DNA of 64,000 bases, taken from Pseudocercospora fijiensis CIRAD86 (taxonomy: Eukaryota > Ascomycota > Dothideomycetes > Mycosphaerellales > Mycosphaerellaceae). Within the stretch, counting starts at the first letter, position 1, and each line of letters opens with the position of its first letter. Shown one piece after another: positions 36,481 to 48,328 of this stretch. The notes beneath the pieces are model-generated. The model had not been told where the DNA came from, did not search any database, and saw nothing but the letters and a program-made list of their open reading frames with translations. The stretch spans positions 800,377 through 864,376 of the forward strand of contig NW_006921540.1 in assembly GCF_000340215.1 (NCBI RefSeq). Direction: 5' to 3'. Both the position numbers and the translations under genes were made by a program.

Positions 36481-39400
36481 CTAAGCCTTAGTAACATTAC
36501 GAGCTTTTAGCCTTCTTCTTGTTCTTTACGCTAGTCCAATACTCGTCTAACAACTCGGTTATGTCCTTAAAGGAACCTTTAGCTTCCTATAAGTCCTATT
36601 TAGGTGAATAGCCTTGCTATCTTAACAGGTACTCCTTCTTGCCCTTCCTAGTCCGGTGCTACAGGATACGTTCTATAGACCACAGTTCTTTACTATTAGC
36701 TAGTATGTCCTCGGATTCAGTAGGTGCTTCATCCCCTTCGCGTAGGTAGTACGGCTTAAGGAGGGATACATAGAAGGTGTTATAGATAGTATAATAAGGT
36801 AGAAGCTATAACTGATAGGCCTAGGTGCCCCTAGGTTCTCGGATACGGAAAGGGCTAATGTATCTTAGTGCGAGCTTAGGCCTTGTTTTGCTATCGGGTA
36901 ATAGGTGTTTACGGATGCGGAGGTTCTTTATACTAAGCATAACTATATCGCCTTGCTTAAAGGTTATTGAAAGGTAGTGTTTGTTATAGTAGGCCTTCTA
37001 ATAGGCCTAGGCCTTTGCTAGTTTGTTAGCTATCTTAGCGTGAATTTCTCGCATCTTTTAAACCCTCTTAATAGCCGCTAGTGTCTTAGGTTGACCCGCT
37101 TCCCTTTCCTTACGCTCGGCCTCGAGCGATAGGGGGTCTTATAGCAGCGCAGGGTTGCTTCCTATTATAGCGAAATAAGGTGATACCTTAGTAGATAAGT
37201 GGACACTGTTGTTATACACGAATTCGGCTAGTTATAGGAGATTGACCTAGTTATTAGGGTTCTTATTAATGTAGCTACGCAGGTACTGCTGCAGGGTGGC
37301 ATTCTGCCTTTTAGTCTAACTATCTGTTTATAGATGGAATGCTATAGATAGGCGATGCTTGAGTCTTAGCTGCAGGCAAATCTTACTCTAATAGTAAGAT
37401 GTAAATGTCGGGCCTCGATCGGAGACTATCCCCTTAGGGGTCCCCTAATAGCTATAGAAGATGTTGTTCTACAGCGACTTAGCTAGGTCAATAGCCGTCC
37501 AATCCTTTCGGGTAGGAATGTAACGAGCACCCTTAGTAAATCGGTCTACAACGACTAATATAGCGTTAAAGACGTCCTTACTTCCTCTTCGCTTAGTAGG
37601 GGGAAGACCTATAATAAAGTCTATTGTAAGCTCTACAAAAGGCTTCTTTAGAATAGGGAGTAAAGACAACTCGCTAAATAGTAAGTGCTTTAGTGCTTTA
37701 ACTCGTTGACACACGGCATACGTGTTTACATAGTCCTTTATATCCCGCTTACTATTTGGCTAGTAGTATGTGCGCGATAGTAACTCGTACGACCTCTCTA
37801 TACTATAGTAACCGGCAAGCTCACTATCATAGTGTCGCTTGAGAAGTTCTTGTCTAATCGATTGTTTAGCGGGGACATAGTATCTACCCTTAAACCTTAA
37901 GTGACCTTTGTCGTCGATCGACCAATTACTCTTACTAGATCGAGTCTTTCGCCCACTTACAAGCTTGTCTATACGTTTAGCAGCAAAGGCGTCCCTCTAC
38001 TAAGCCCGTAACAGCTTATCTATAAACGATTAACTATCCCTATTTGCAAGGTTATTTAATAGCACCCTCGCTATTAAACGAGGTACGCATTGTATATATC
38101 TAATAGCACTAGCAGCCGGATCAACTGTAGCAGTGCTATCGCTGTTACTATATATAGCGATATCGACTAGGGAGTTATCATAACTTCTCCTATCTATATC
38201 CTTAATACGCACTGTTAATATAGCAAGAGCATTAATATGCTTTAAGCCGTCGCGGAGTCCGGTAAGCCGCTCATCCTACGCTTGCTTATTAACAACACGG
38301 GCTATAGCAATCTTATGCTGCAGGGTTGGAAACAATAAATTAATAGATTGCTAAGTCCCGCTGTCGTAATTAGGTCGCCTCGATAGGCTATTAGCAGGGT
38401 TGCTTACGCCTAGCCGATGTAATATATTAAAATCAAACCTAGCGAGGTAGACGGCCTATCTAGCCTGTCGACCTATAACTCTAGTAACCTTAGTGATACT
38501 ACGGAGGTTGTTATAGTCTATATAGACCTGTATCGTATATTAGGCCCTATCGAGGTAATGCCTCTAGTGCTTAAAGGCCTCGACAATAGCTAAGAGCTCT
38601 TGCTCGTAGGTCTCGTAGCGACGCTTAGCATCGATTATCTTCCTCGAGAAGAAGGCAATCGGGTACTAGTAATGGTTATCATCTAATTGCTAGGACATAA
38701 TAGCCGATACAGCGAACTATAAAGCGTTAGTCTCAATTCGGATCTGCTTGTTTAGTACGAAATAGTATAATAAGGGGACTTCAGTAAAGCGTCGCTTTAG
38801 ACCGTTAAAAGCGGCTTATGCTCTGTCAGTCTATTTGAATTCTCTAGTCGGGTTGGCCTTGGTTTTAGTGAGCTCAGTTAGGGGTATTATATGCCGTAAA
38901 TAGCCCTTAATAAAGCGACGATAGAAATTAGCGAAGCCGAGGAACGACTATAGTTCCTTAATCGAAGTAGGAATAGGCTATTTAGTGATGGTTTTGATCC
39001 GATTAGGATCAGCCTTAACACCCTTAGTTAATACGAGGAAGCTAAGGAATAACACCTCTTTAGTAGCAAAGGTGTATTTAGAAGGTTTGCAATACAGTCT
39101 ATAGGCTCGCAGGCGGTCGAGCACCTTACGGACTATAGCCTAGTGCTCCGCAATGTTAGGTAAGTGTATATAAACTAGGATGTCATCTAGGTAAACTACA
39201 CAGAGGTAATCTAATAGGCCTAACAGGGCTCGATTGATGTAGGACTAGAATGTAGCAGGGGCATTGGCTAGCCTAAATAGTATAACCAAGTACTCGAAAT
39301 AGCTATAGCGAGTGCGAAAGGCTATCTTCTATTCATCGCCCTTGCGAATACGAATGCGATAGTATACATCCTTAATGTCTAGTATAGTATAGTAGTAGGT

Positions 39401-40330
39401 ACTAAAAAGGCGGTCGAGGGTCTTATTAATAAGCGGAAGTAGACAGCGGTCTTTAATAGTAATAGCATTAAGCCTACGATAGTCGACATATAGGCGCAGG
39501 CTACTATCCTTCTTTAGTACGAATAGGATGGGTGCACTAGCAGGGCTGTTACTATACCGAATACGACTATTGGCTAGGTTTTCTTCTAGGTACTTACGCA
39601 ATACCGTAAGCTCGCGCTTACTAAGGTTATAGAGTAGTCTAAAAGGAACCTCCTTGCCCTCTATAATATCAATCTTATAATCCGTCTCTTTGAACATAGG
39701 CAATGTCGATGCTAGGTGGTGTTTAAACACATTAATATAGGTCTCCCGAATAGGTTCTAGTATACGCCTAAGTTGTTTAGGATCTATGCCATCAGGGGGC
39801 ACTAGTTTATCGTTATCACTACCGAGCAGGTCGGCCGTCGGATTAGCTAGGGTTAGGTTGCTAATGAATAGGACCCTAATATTATTAGGGCACTCGCTAA
39901 CATTAATGTGTTTAATGTCCTCTTTCCTAGCGATTCTAAATCGCTATTGTTGACTACCTAAGTCTATAACTACAGCATAGTACTTGAGAATAGGGTTGCT
40001 AATAACAATCTCAGATAGGAGGCTGTCTATATCTACTACGTAGGCAGTAAAGTTCAGTAGGCGCTCATTGCCGAGGTCGTCTCTTAGGGCTATATAGACA
40101 TAGTAGGCTCCGTAGGTTAAGTGCCGAGCGTTATTAAACTAAGCAAGGGTTAGCAGGTCAGTCCTAGGCAGTTGTCGAAGGTCTAATTGCTTAGCTAGGC
40201 GATAGCTAATAAGGGCGCTAACTGAATTTCCTAGATCTAGTGTAACCTTAGTCTTATAGTTAGTGTCGGGCCCGGATATAAGACAGGTACGTATAATAGC
40301 TAGCACAATGTCGATAGTCTTACGCCGTAC
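36455..40330 (-). pseudogene. Gypsy-4a protease, RT, RNase H, integrase, chromodomain
   Basis: Protease-like VTLDLGNSVSALIS near 40260-40210 (unusual D-L-G). RT lies at 39802-38950: the clean stretch 39802-39329 opens MPPDGIDPKQLRRIL and includes APILFVLKKDSSLRLYVDY, and catalytic VYLDDILVY at about 39205-39175 is intact. RNase H lies at 38850-38330. Integrase lies at 38000-37100, with VELTIDFIIGLPPTKRRG near 37630 and VSDRGPTFTS-type text near 37420. The end near 36720-36500 has SIERILYHRTRKGKKEYLL, a chromodomain-like segment, then a Lys-rich tail. In-frame stops are of RIP type and fewer than in Gypsy-4b. Confidence 0.87.
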
Positions 40331-40399
40331 GAGGCCAACAGTTAGTGCGGCGCTTACTCTTTTTTCGAAGGTTGGCCTATAGGGGTAGCGTTAGCTGCT

Positions 40400-41743
40400 A
40401 AGAGGTGCTTTCGGTGCTTAGCGGTAGTACGGTCGACTCGGACCTAGTCTCGAGGCCTATCGTATTAGCCTAGCAAATAAGTAGTGCTATTACAATTGAA
40501 GCACTTGTATCTAGTCGGGGCACCGCTAGGTCCGCTCGAATTAGTGCTGGAATTAGATAAACGATTAGGGGTATATAGAAATGAGCCCCTTCCTTATCCT
40601 CTTCCTCGCTAGGGGTTTCTACCGCGGTATCGGCCCCTACCTCTTCCACGTTAGTAGTCGTTGCTGTTTCCATTGTTAGCAGTGTTCGTTTAGGGAGTAC
40701 TTCCTTGGTTGCCGCTACGGCTACGGTTGTTGGCGGCTAGTCGTATCTTAGATTCTAACCGTTGCTAAAGCTGTACTGCACGCTCTGTAGTTTCGACTTC
40801 AACTATAAACTGAATGCGTATAAGGTTAGCCTATTCAAACACACGGCGGCGGTCCAATTCGAGGACCAATTCCTATCTCAGTTTAGGGCGTATTTCAGAG
40901 ATCTAGATAGAATTAGACTTGGCCGGAAGATCGTCCTCGAGGGTCTTCAAATAGGCCTTAAACGAGCGAGCTGTCTAATTAGTCTTTTGCTTAGCCCGAA
41001 GGTACTGGTCCTAAGCGTGTTGTTGCCTTAGTATAGGGTTTCTAAGAGTGTCTAGTATAATAGTCTTATAGGTTTTCCACTAAACAGCAGTCTGATTATT
41101 AAGGGAATCGAAATGGTCGTCCTAGGTACGCTTTAGGTCACTATTGATATACTGTATAGCGTGAACAACTAAGGAATAGTCGTCTAGAAGAGCCCTTAGT
41201 GCATTTCGCTAGTTAAGCTTACAATTACGTATGTAGTCGTTATATTGCTTTCGACTAGAGCTATTAAACACGGTACAGTCCTTAAGTTTAGTATCCTTCT
41301 TCTAGACTAGGACTGATAGTGAGGAAGGCCCTGCTATCGGCTTAGTGTTAGTTGTTAGGGCCTCCTAAAGGCGGCGAATTTCGAGGAGGTTATCCTTCAG
41401 CTATTGTTCTTAACGTAGGGCAGTGAGCCTGTTTTAGGTAGCTTCTTAGAGTCTCCCTACTGGTTAGGGGCTAAAGGCTAGTTAGCTATATCGACGGTTG
41501 ACAATATTGTTAAGAATGTCGTCGACAGGCAATTCTAGATCATCACCTGGAATTACAGGTTCTTCTTTAACAGGCTCTCCGGCAGGCTCTTTAGTAGGAG
41601 GCACTTTAGTAGGAGGCGCTTTAGCAGGCACTGTGCCACTAGCGTTGTCGTTGCTAGCGCTACTAGCGGCAGCACGGTTGTTGTTGCTTCGTAATAAGCC
41701 GGCTATTATTGTAATAGGGGGTAACACTAATAATATATTGTAG
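40400..41743 (-). pseudogene. Gypsy-4a gag with zinc knuckle
   Basis: The gag N-terminus is open at 41727-41482 (MLPPITIIAGLLRSNNN..., then a Pro/Thr/Glu repeat KAPPTKVPPTKEPAGEP and an acidic end DDILNNIV). The body continues to a zinc knuckle near 40510-40470, KCFNCNSTTYLLGQC in the corrected reading (C-x2-C-x4-H-x4-C with His mutated). Open frames on other strands or frames at 40470-40673, 40762-41031 and 41498-41743 overlap it and are shadows. Confidence 0.8.
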
Positions 41744-41984
41744 GCCCCTAAGATACGGATATAGCGGAATTAGTAGATATCGGCTTAGTGCGATTGACTC
41801 AGTGTAATAGGCCGTATAGAAGGCCTTGCTTAATAATTAGTACGGTTGTTTCGATAGAATAGTACGTGTAGGTCCCGTTCTTCGGGCGCAATATAGTCAG
41901 ATTAGTCTTGTTCGTAGCTATACCGCTAAAAGCTTGAAATTAGGACTATCTAGCTACTGCCCTTAAAGGGTGGATCGAATACTG

Positions 41985-42180
41985 TGTAAGAAGGGTATAT
42001 TAGCAGGTAGATAGGGTAGTAGTAGGTACGAGTAGTATTCGATAAGGCGCTAGGAGGAGAGGGAGGAAGGCAGGAGAGTTAGCCCAGCGCCAAGCGCCAA
42101 GCCCTGCCTGAGGCATCAAGACCCTGGCTTCACTCGGCCTAGTCACATACCAATCACGTGTAGCCTCTTTGGCCCTAACA
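41985..42180 (-). repeat. Gypsy-4a LTR (5' in element sense)
   Basis: 196 bp; ends CCCTAACA, followed by GCGAC (42181-42185). It keeps CpA/TpG at sites mutated in 35052-35247, e.g. CACATACCAATCACGTG near 42143. Confidence 0.92.
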
Positions 42181-42185
42181 GCGAC

Positions 42186-42484
42186 GCTAAGACTAGTAGG
42201 CTAAGCTGTCGCTCTATCTTACTAGGAGCGATAGGAGCGGTCGAGAGCGATAGCGTCGCTTACGTCGCTTACGACTATAGACAAGATATCTCCTTTACAT
42301 TTAGGAACGCCGGAATGCCCTTATAGCTCGAGGCGTTCAACTTATGTTACCTACTTACTAATTGGAATTACCTTTGTACCAATTATTCTGTCTCTGCCTC
42401 CCGCTTGTATTAGCCTCTCTAAAGAAGCCTCGGCTTACACGTAATAAGAAGTCACCTAACGATCTGTCGCGAGTAACCGTAACA
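42186..42484 (+). repeat. Gypsy-2 3' LTR, remaining 299 bp
   Basis: Matches 11297-11595; ends CCGTAACA and is followed by CTCCT. Noticeably less RIP-damaged than the 5' copy. Confidence 0.92.
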
Positions 42485-45400
42485 CTCCTATTACATTAGT
42501 ATCCCCTAAGAACCTAGACAAAGCAATTAAAATCTAGGACACTAGCACATTATACTATATATTCAATAACAAGGACTAGTTCTATAACCTTAGGTCCCTT
42601 AACTTACCTACTAAGTTTAGCCTTACTTTGGGCAAAGGAAGCTGTAGAATAATTAGGGACATTTACCTCGAATTCCTCTAGAAAGGCAAAACTATAAAGA
42701 TAGTGCTTAGAGAAGTGTTATACTTACCTAACTCTAATATAAATCTAATCTTAGTAGAGAGGATCTATAGGAAGACTAGATACTTCCTATATAGGCTAAC
42801 TATAACTATCTAAAGAAGGGATAGTAAGGTTATTAGAGAGGCTAAGATTAATAATATTATAACAGTCTTAAAGTATATTAGGATTGTTCCTCCTAAGAAC
42901 TAGATAGCTATTATACTAGTAGTTGCCCGACTAAAGGCAGACACTATTAGGGTATATTAGAGACTTAGCTACATTAGAAGCAAGATACTAAATGCAACTA
43001 AAACCTACTAAGACTGTCTTAGCATTAACTATATTAACACTACCGAATTAGGGCACTATAAAGCCTATAAGCTTGCAAGGTCTTAAAGGATAGTCTTAAG
43101 GATTGTAAGAAGGACTCTAGTTTAAGCTTTAGATAAAATCTATATTAATATTGTTAGACTAGTTATACCTCTAGATATCTATAGAAACCGCTACTTGTAC
43201 CTATTAACTTGTGTAAAGACAAGGCATAGATAGGATAATAAGACCCTAGACCTAAAAAATAGTCCCGCTCTTATTAAGAAATAGATAAACTAGTAGTCTA
43301 ATTAGTTTAGCAAAAGACTAAAGATCTAGTTCTCAGACAATAGGGGCTAGTTTAATAACAAGCACCTTTAAAAGACTACTAAAATCAAGGGGTATAGGTA
43401 GGATTTCTTAAGCCCCTATATACCTAAACGAGATAGCATTATAGAGTTATCTAATAAGACTATCCTAATAAAGGCTAGGGCTATACTTATTAATTCAGGT
43501 TTGCTATAGAACTGTAGAGCTGTACTATTAAGCACTCTATACACTTAACTAATAGACTAGCTAATCTAATAACTAAGAAAGTTCCTCTAGTCTATCTTAA
43601 AAGGGATTTAAGGCAAGGGGGAACCCTAGTAGATCTATCTAGAGTTAGGAGATTTGGTTGTAAGGCATACAAGTATATTAGCAAAGAAGAAAGGCTAAGA
43701 GGCGTAAAGTTTATATTAAGAGCTTTAATCTACTAGAGTATTAGATTCTAGAATCACTATTACGAAGGCAGGTATAGGCATAGGCTAGGCAGGAGGCCCT
43801 AGCCTCCTATAGTATATACTTCTCTAAGCCTAGATAGACTTAGAATGATTATCTACTTTATAACACACGATATATAACAAAATAGTAGCTTCGCTTCGAG
43901 CACTAGCGTAAAAACACGCACTAACCGTCTCTAAACGGACTATCCGAACTACAGTTTACTATTCCCCTCTCTAAGGCGAAAGTCCTCCGCGCCTAAGGAG
44001 AATCCTAACGAACTACTCTAATACTACTTTCCGTACTATAAAGCGCCGCAGCTACGCTACGGGGAAAGAGGCTATAATTTAGTATAGAACGTACGAGATC
44101 TATAGGCGAATTAATTCGGAGATCGACGATAGACCTAGCCTAGCGCCGTAGCGCGCTTTACGCTCCCTCTATTAATACCCTTACTTGCTAAGGGCAAGAG
44201 CGTTAGATCTGGTTAGCAAGAGCTAGGCACCTAACCCTTCCTAACTTCCCTTGCGGTACAAGCGTATAGAAGGTTCCGATTACTCTTACGGTAGCTACTA
44301 CGTCTATACCTGCGGTTAATATTAAAACAGTACCCTATTCCGTCTCTTAGCGAACAACATCTACGTCTTAACATAGGAGCTTATAGTATTAAAGGACTAG
44401 GAATCTCCGAACGATCCGCCGCCTATATAAGTCTAGAAGATTAAGCGCTTGCCTAATAGTTCTACTAAGAAGTTTAAGGCGAGATATATAGCTAAGGGGT
44501 TTACCTAGAGGAAAGGTATTAACTTTAAAGAAACCTTTGCTCTAACCCTAAGAGCTATAATAAGCAGATTCTGCTTAGGACTTTTAGCTACCTTTAGCTA
44601 GGTTAGATATTAAGTAGATATTAAGGCTACATTTCTAGAACTAGACATTAACAGACCTAACTATATAAATGTACCTAAGGGGTTATATTTAATTAGAAAG
44701 GACCTAGAGAAATTTCTATATATAATTGTATAGAAAGGCTTATATAGCATAAAGTAGTTAGCTGCTTTATAGTACTACGATACTAAAGCTATACTTAAGA
44801 CCCTTAGTTTGTATAAAACTAAGAGCGATGCCTACCTTTTTATTAGAGAAGGGATTATAGTTATCCTTTATATTAATAACTTTTAGATCTTTAGCAAGAC
44901 CTAAGCTAGGATTAACAAGCTAATTAAAGGACTTAGGAAAACCTATACTATTAAGGTTGTCTAGACAAACCTTTTCCTAGGACTATACATTATTAAAGAC
45001 AGTACAAGTCTTAGAATCTCCTAGAAGTACTACTCTCTAGAGAAGCTAAGAAAGCATAATCTTAACTAATACAAGGGTGTAAAGTACCTACTTAAGAAAC
45101 TCCTAACTGCTTTCGAACTAGACTATAGGAGGGAGGATTACGAACTCTTTAATTAGATAATTAGGGAGCTGCAGTATCTTTCTAACTAGACAAGACCTAA
45201 TATTACTTATACTATTAACTATTTAGCTAGATTCCTACAAAACCCTAGACTAGAGTATATTATAGTAGCAAGATATATCTAGAAATATATTGCAGGAATA
45301 GTTAATAAGTCCCTAGTATTTAAGAAGAGCAAGTCTAGAAAAGTTGATCTTAAGAGCTATCTTAAGGTCTACTTAGATTCTAACTTCGCTAGTAACCTAA

Positions 45401-45830
45401 AAACCTCGAGGTCTATATTAGGATTCCTACTCCTTATAGTAGGAGGACTAGTTCTCTAGAAATCCTAGCTTTAGAAGGAAGTTGTCTACTCTAGTACTAA
45501 GGCAGAGTATATAGTACTTACTAAAGCTATAAGGGAGTTGAAGTAGCTAAGGAACCTCTCTAAGGAAATTAGCAGCTTTACTAGGTTTAAGTTTAACTAT
45601 ATTAAAATTAACTGTAACAACTAGTTAACTATCTATCTTATAAAGAATTATACTAACTCTAGTAGGTTAAGGTATGTTTCCCTAAGGAACTACTACTATA
45701 GAGAGCAGTATAATAAAGGGAGGATTAATGTTTAGTATATTCCTACTAATCTCTAAATAGCATACTAGCTTACTAAGCCTAAGTTAAACAACCCTATCCT
45801 CTAGGATCTAGACTAGTAAAAGACAAACTC
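42485..45830 (+). pseudogene. Copia protease, integrase, RT, RNase H (3' portion of split element)
   Basis: Begins in the protease: KI-stop-DTSTLYYIFNNKD near 42520-42560 is the RIP form of the copia WxxDTGATxHIxN site. The integrase follows at about 43000-43620 (RHRQDNKTLDL, FSDNRGQFNNK). RT lies at about 44540-45260 (ARYVAKGFT, VDIKATFLELDINRPNYI, catalytic LYINNFQIFSK with DD changed to NN). RNase H lies at 45350-45600, with LVL-stop-KSQLQKEVVYSSTKAEYI. The domain order PR-INT-RT-RH is diagnostic of copia and proves continuity with the gag at 9992-11249. Confidence 0.87.
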
Positions 45831-46160
45831 TAAAGTCACTTATTTTATTCTTATTTGTTACTAGAATAGGAAGTTAAACTTAATACACTTATTTTTATTT
45901 TATTACTCTCTATAGACTAACTACTCTTCTAGTTCTCTACTAGGGTATCTCGGTATCTAGAGCAATCTTTTAGCTCTTAGTATAATATCTTAAAGCAGAA
46001 ACAAATATTAAAACTAGATTTGCCTAATCTATAAGGACTAGAAGCTCCCTAATGCTGCAAATCTCAAATTATATAGTAGAAGTTTTATCTAAAGGATCTC
46101 TAACCTTCTAAGAATGCTCCTATCCCTTTAAGGACTGCCTATTTCCTCGTTAGTATCGAC
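45831..46160. other. AT-rich sequence after the copia coding region
   Basis: No domain. It should contain the copia 3' end, but I cannot find an LTR matching 1368-1527, so the 3' LTR is either lost or unrecognisable. Confidence 0.4.
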
Positions 46161-46560
46161 CTTATCGTTATCCTAACGATCTAATAGCCTACTCTAGGAA
46201 GAATAACAATCTAATAGCCTACTCTAAGAAGAGCTAGACGGGACTAGTATAGCCGATCTAGAAGAAAGCCGAGAGTATAGATTCCGACTACGACTAGCTA
46301 TCGTAGTAGCAGTATATACCCCTACCTACTAAGCTAACGCGTTCGCAATCGCCTAAGCGCCTTCTAGAGTATTCTAGTTAATTCTAGAAGGAATCGGGAT
46401 GTGTAGGCGACGCTAATTACTGCCTGCTATACTACCTAGATTGCGAGGCGGCAGCCTAATAGGACCCGGAAGATTTGCCTAGCGGTTAGTACTCGAACGA
46501 GGGTGCGATATATAGCCTGCAACCTAGTTGGTTTCTAATTAAAATCTTAAGTTAAACCTA
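46161..46560 (+). pseudogene. Fragment of unknown coding sequence, Cys-containing
   Basis: Starts with a 28-bp direct duplication (AACRATCTAATAGCCTACTC at 46176 and 46204). One plus-strand frame then reads YSSQFQKESGCVGDANYC followed by LLYYLDCEAAA and DLPSGQYSNEGA. The Cys retained and the lack of any transposon motif make it look like a scrap of a host gene or of an unrelated element. Not identified. Confidence 0.3.
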
Positions 46561-47050
46561 ACTTACTCGACTTGTTATAATAACTATAATAGTTCGGGCT
46601 AGTATAATTAGTATAGGCACTCTTAAGAAACTTGCTCCTATTAATAGTTAGAGTAATATACTCCTTATATATACCCTTACCCTCCTAATAGGGCTTATAC
46701 CTATTATTCCTCTAATAGATAGTACGACTAGAAGCAGTATATATAAGTATAGCTAGAAGATAGTTAACGTTAGATCTAGAGGCTAGGTTGAACTTCTTAT
46801 CCGCTCTACGTATTATAGCTGCGATAGCTAGGTATAAGGGAGTATTGCTGCCCTTTTGCTTAAAGGTACGTACGAAGTTAACAACGTCGCTATTACGTAG
46901 CTAGGAAGGTATCTCGTTAAACTTCGAATTAGCTAGAGCGATTAGGATCTTCTATAGGATCGCGACGGTAATCTTAATCTCCTTTAAGACTACTCTCTAT
47001 TAGTATAGGAAGGCGTATCTAATTAATAAAGCCTTACTATTGTCTAGACC
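46561..47050 (-). pseudogene. Unknown minus-strand ORF fragment left of the hAT
   Basis: From about 47040 leftward one frame reads DNSKALLIRYAFLY, then NSDVVNFVRTFKQKGSNTPL, YLAIAAIIRRADKKFNLAS and KEYITLTINRSKFLKSAYTN with RIP stops. About 150 codons. Not recognised. It lies outside the hAT terminal repeat and so belongs to older DNA into which the hAT inserted. Confidence 0.35.
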
Positions 47051-47056
47051 CCGTAG

Positions 47057-47156
47057 TAGTTCGGGTTGGTTTGGTTTAGTTTGCTAAGCCGAAACTCTAG
47101 TTTAGTTTAGGTTGGTTTGCTAAGCAACTACATAAGTAGCTAGTTCGAACTATATA
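47057..47156. repeat. hAT left terminal/subterminal repeats
   Basis: The TIR starts TAGTTCGGGTTGG (a CAGTTCGGGTTGG start before RIP). GGTTGGTTT...GCTAAGC is present twice in tandem (47064-47089 and 47111-47125), followed by the subterminal TCGAACTATATA. Confidence 0.6.
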
Positions 47157-47209
47157 ATTTATCGGTTTTTAAGAAGTGTACGAATGTATACGTAGCTTTA
47201 AGCAAGCCC

Positions 47210-48140
47210 TTTGTAAGACTTAGCAGTGTAGCCGGCAGCGTAGCCGGCATTTTTAGTCCTTAGTACTTATAGAATTTTCGAATCCTACTTAGGCTACGCA
47301 GTTATATAAAGGTACTTATATAACCTCAAATCTATAGACAATTAGCTAAGGGCACTAACTAATCAAAAGTATATATATATATATATACAAGGCATTATAG
47401 TTTAGTTCGGAAACTGCACTCCTTAGGTATAAATTTTATCCTTTCGTTTACGGTTCAATTCCCTAACTACTTAGTAGAATATCTTTATCTAGATCTAGGT
47501 AGAACTTATCGATTTCCGTCGAAGCTCTCCTTAAGAAGTTCTAGCACTTTCCTACTGAATTATACTCTAATATTAAGTACTAGGATAGCTCCTCCCTCGA
47601 TATCGGCACTATATACGAAACAGCTATAAGGCAGCTCTATAGGGCGTTCTATTAGTTACTCGCTATACTACGGCCGAATGCTAGTTCGTTCCTTAGAACT
47701 CTAGGTTATTTAGCAGATATTAAGGATAGGGTAGGTAGTAACTTCGTATTGTATAAGGAAGTAGAGGCTACTATAGAGGAGTCCTTCAACCTATAGAAGA
47801 TAGTAAAAGATATAGAGGTAGCTATAGGTCTAGGTACCTAGTTGAATTTCTAGTAGGTAGAGTATAAGGATATTTAGTAGGAGTATTAGGTAGAGTTGCG
47901 AAAGCAGGTATATAATATAGTCTAGAGAATAGGGATAATACCTATAACTATAAGTATTAGGTTCTTTAATCTTCTTCCTTTTTTCCTTATTTTCTTTTTC
48001 TGAAAATCCAAACTAATACAAATTAACTGGAATGTCCATCTTCTTTTAGTTCTTTGTAAGACCTAGCAGCGTAGCCGGCAGCGTAGCCGGTAGCGTAGCC
48101 GGCCTTTTAACTCCTTAGTACTAACGGGATTTTCGAAGAC
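47210..48140 (+). repeat. Duplicated segment flanking the left cargo ORF
   Basis: The text TTTGTAAGAC-YTAGCAG, a GCCGGC cluster, CCTTAGTACT and ATTTTCGAA occurs at 47210-47282 and again at 48052-48140. It brackets the ORF at 47424-48000 and could be a shared transcript-end signal or a footprint of a duplication. Confidence 0.5.
47424..48000 (+). pseudogene. hAT left cargo ORF, unknown
   Basis: About 190 codons on the plus strand, opposite to the other hAT genes, with only RIP-type stops. It reads SISVEALLKKFQHFPTELY, AIRQLYRAFYQLLAILRPN, LGYLADIKDRVGSNFVLYK and EVEATIEESFNLQKIVKDIE in corrected form. Mainly helical, ending in a hydrophobic Phe-rich run (FFNLLPFFLIFFF). No known domain recognised. 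Confidence 0.45.
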
Positions 48141-48328
48141 TTCTATTCCGTACGGCTAATAAAGTATACTATACTGTGTGTATATACTTAGAGAGTATTT
48201 AGAGCGCGGTATGCAGCGCCGTATAACCGCGGCTTATTTCGTATATAGAAAAGCTTATAGACGACACTACGAACATCCTTCCTTCTAGAATATCTATCCT
48301 ACCTAGTACTATCTCGAATGTAGACATT

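Larger units (their letters stand above)
35052..42180 (-). mobile_element. Gypsy-4a: 7.1-kb Ty3/gypsy element, leftward, least RIP-damaged
   Basis: 196-bp LTRs at 35052-35247 and 41985-42180 with GCGAC at 35047-35051 and 42181-42185. On the minus strand it encodes gag, protease-RT-RNase H-integrase and a chromodomain-like end. Longer frames survive here than elsewhere: 41727-41482 (gag), 39802-39329 (RT), 37714-37469 (integrase). The RT active site is intact. It is the same family as Gypsy-4b at 56873, in the opposite orientation, and is probably the most recent insertion in the nest. Confidence 0.92.
11250..42484 (+). mobile_element. Gypsy-2: Ty3/gypsy chromovirus with three nested insertions
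   Basis: Outer LTRs start TGTTACGG and end CCGTAACA, a perfect 8-bp inverted terminal repeat. They are flanked by CTCCT at 11245-11249 and 42485-42489. Removing Gypsy-3 (11910-24190 plus one CTAT copy), the LINE (28405-33304 plus one 19-bp duplication) and Gypsy-4a (35052-42180 plus GCGAC) leaves one element of about 6.9 kb with gag, zinc knuckle, protease, RT, RNase H, integrase, chromodomain and an antisense ORF. Its insertion split the copia element between gag and protease. Confidence 0.93.

Noticed and set aside
40470..41031. Two separate small genes in Gypsy-4a
   Set aside because: Both overlap the gag in other frames or strand; the zinc knuckle in the gag frame decides the coding frame.
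1368..46560. Complete copia element with two LTRs
   Set aside because: I could not match the 1368-1527 segment to anything after 45830, so a full LTR pair is not claimed.
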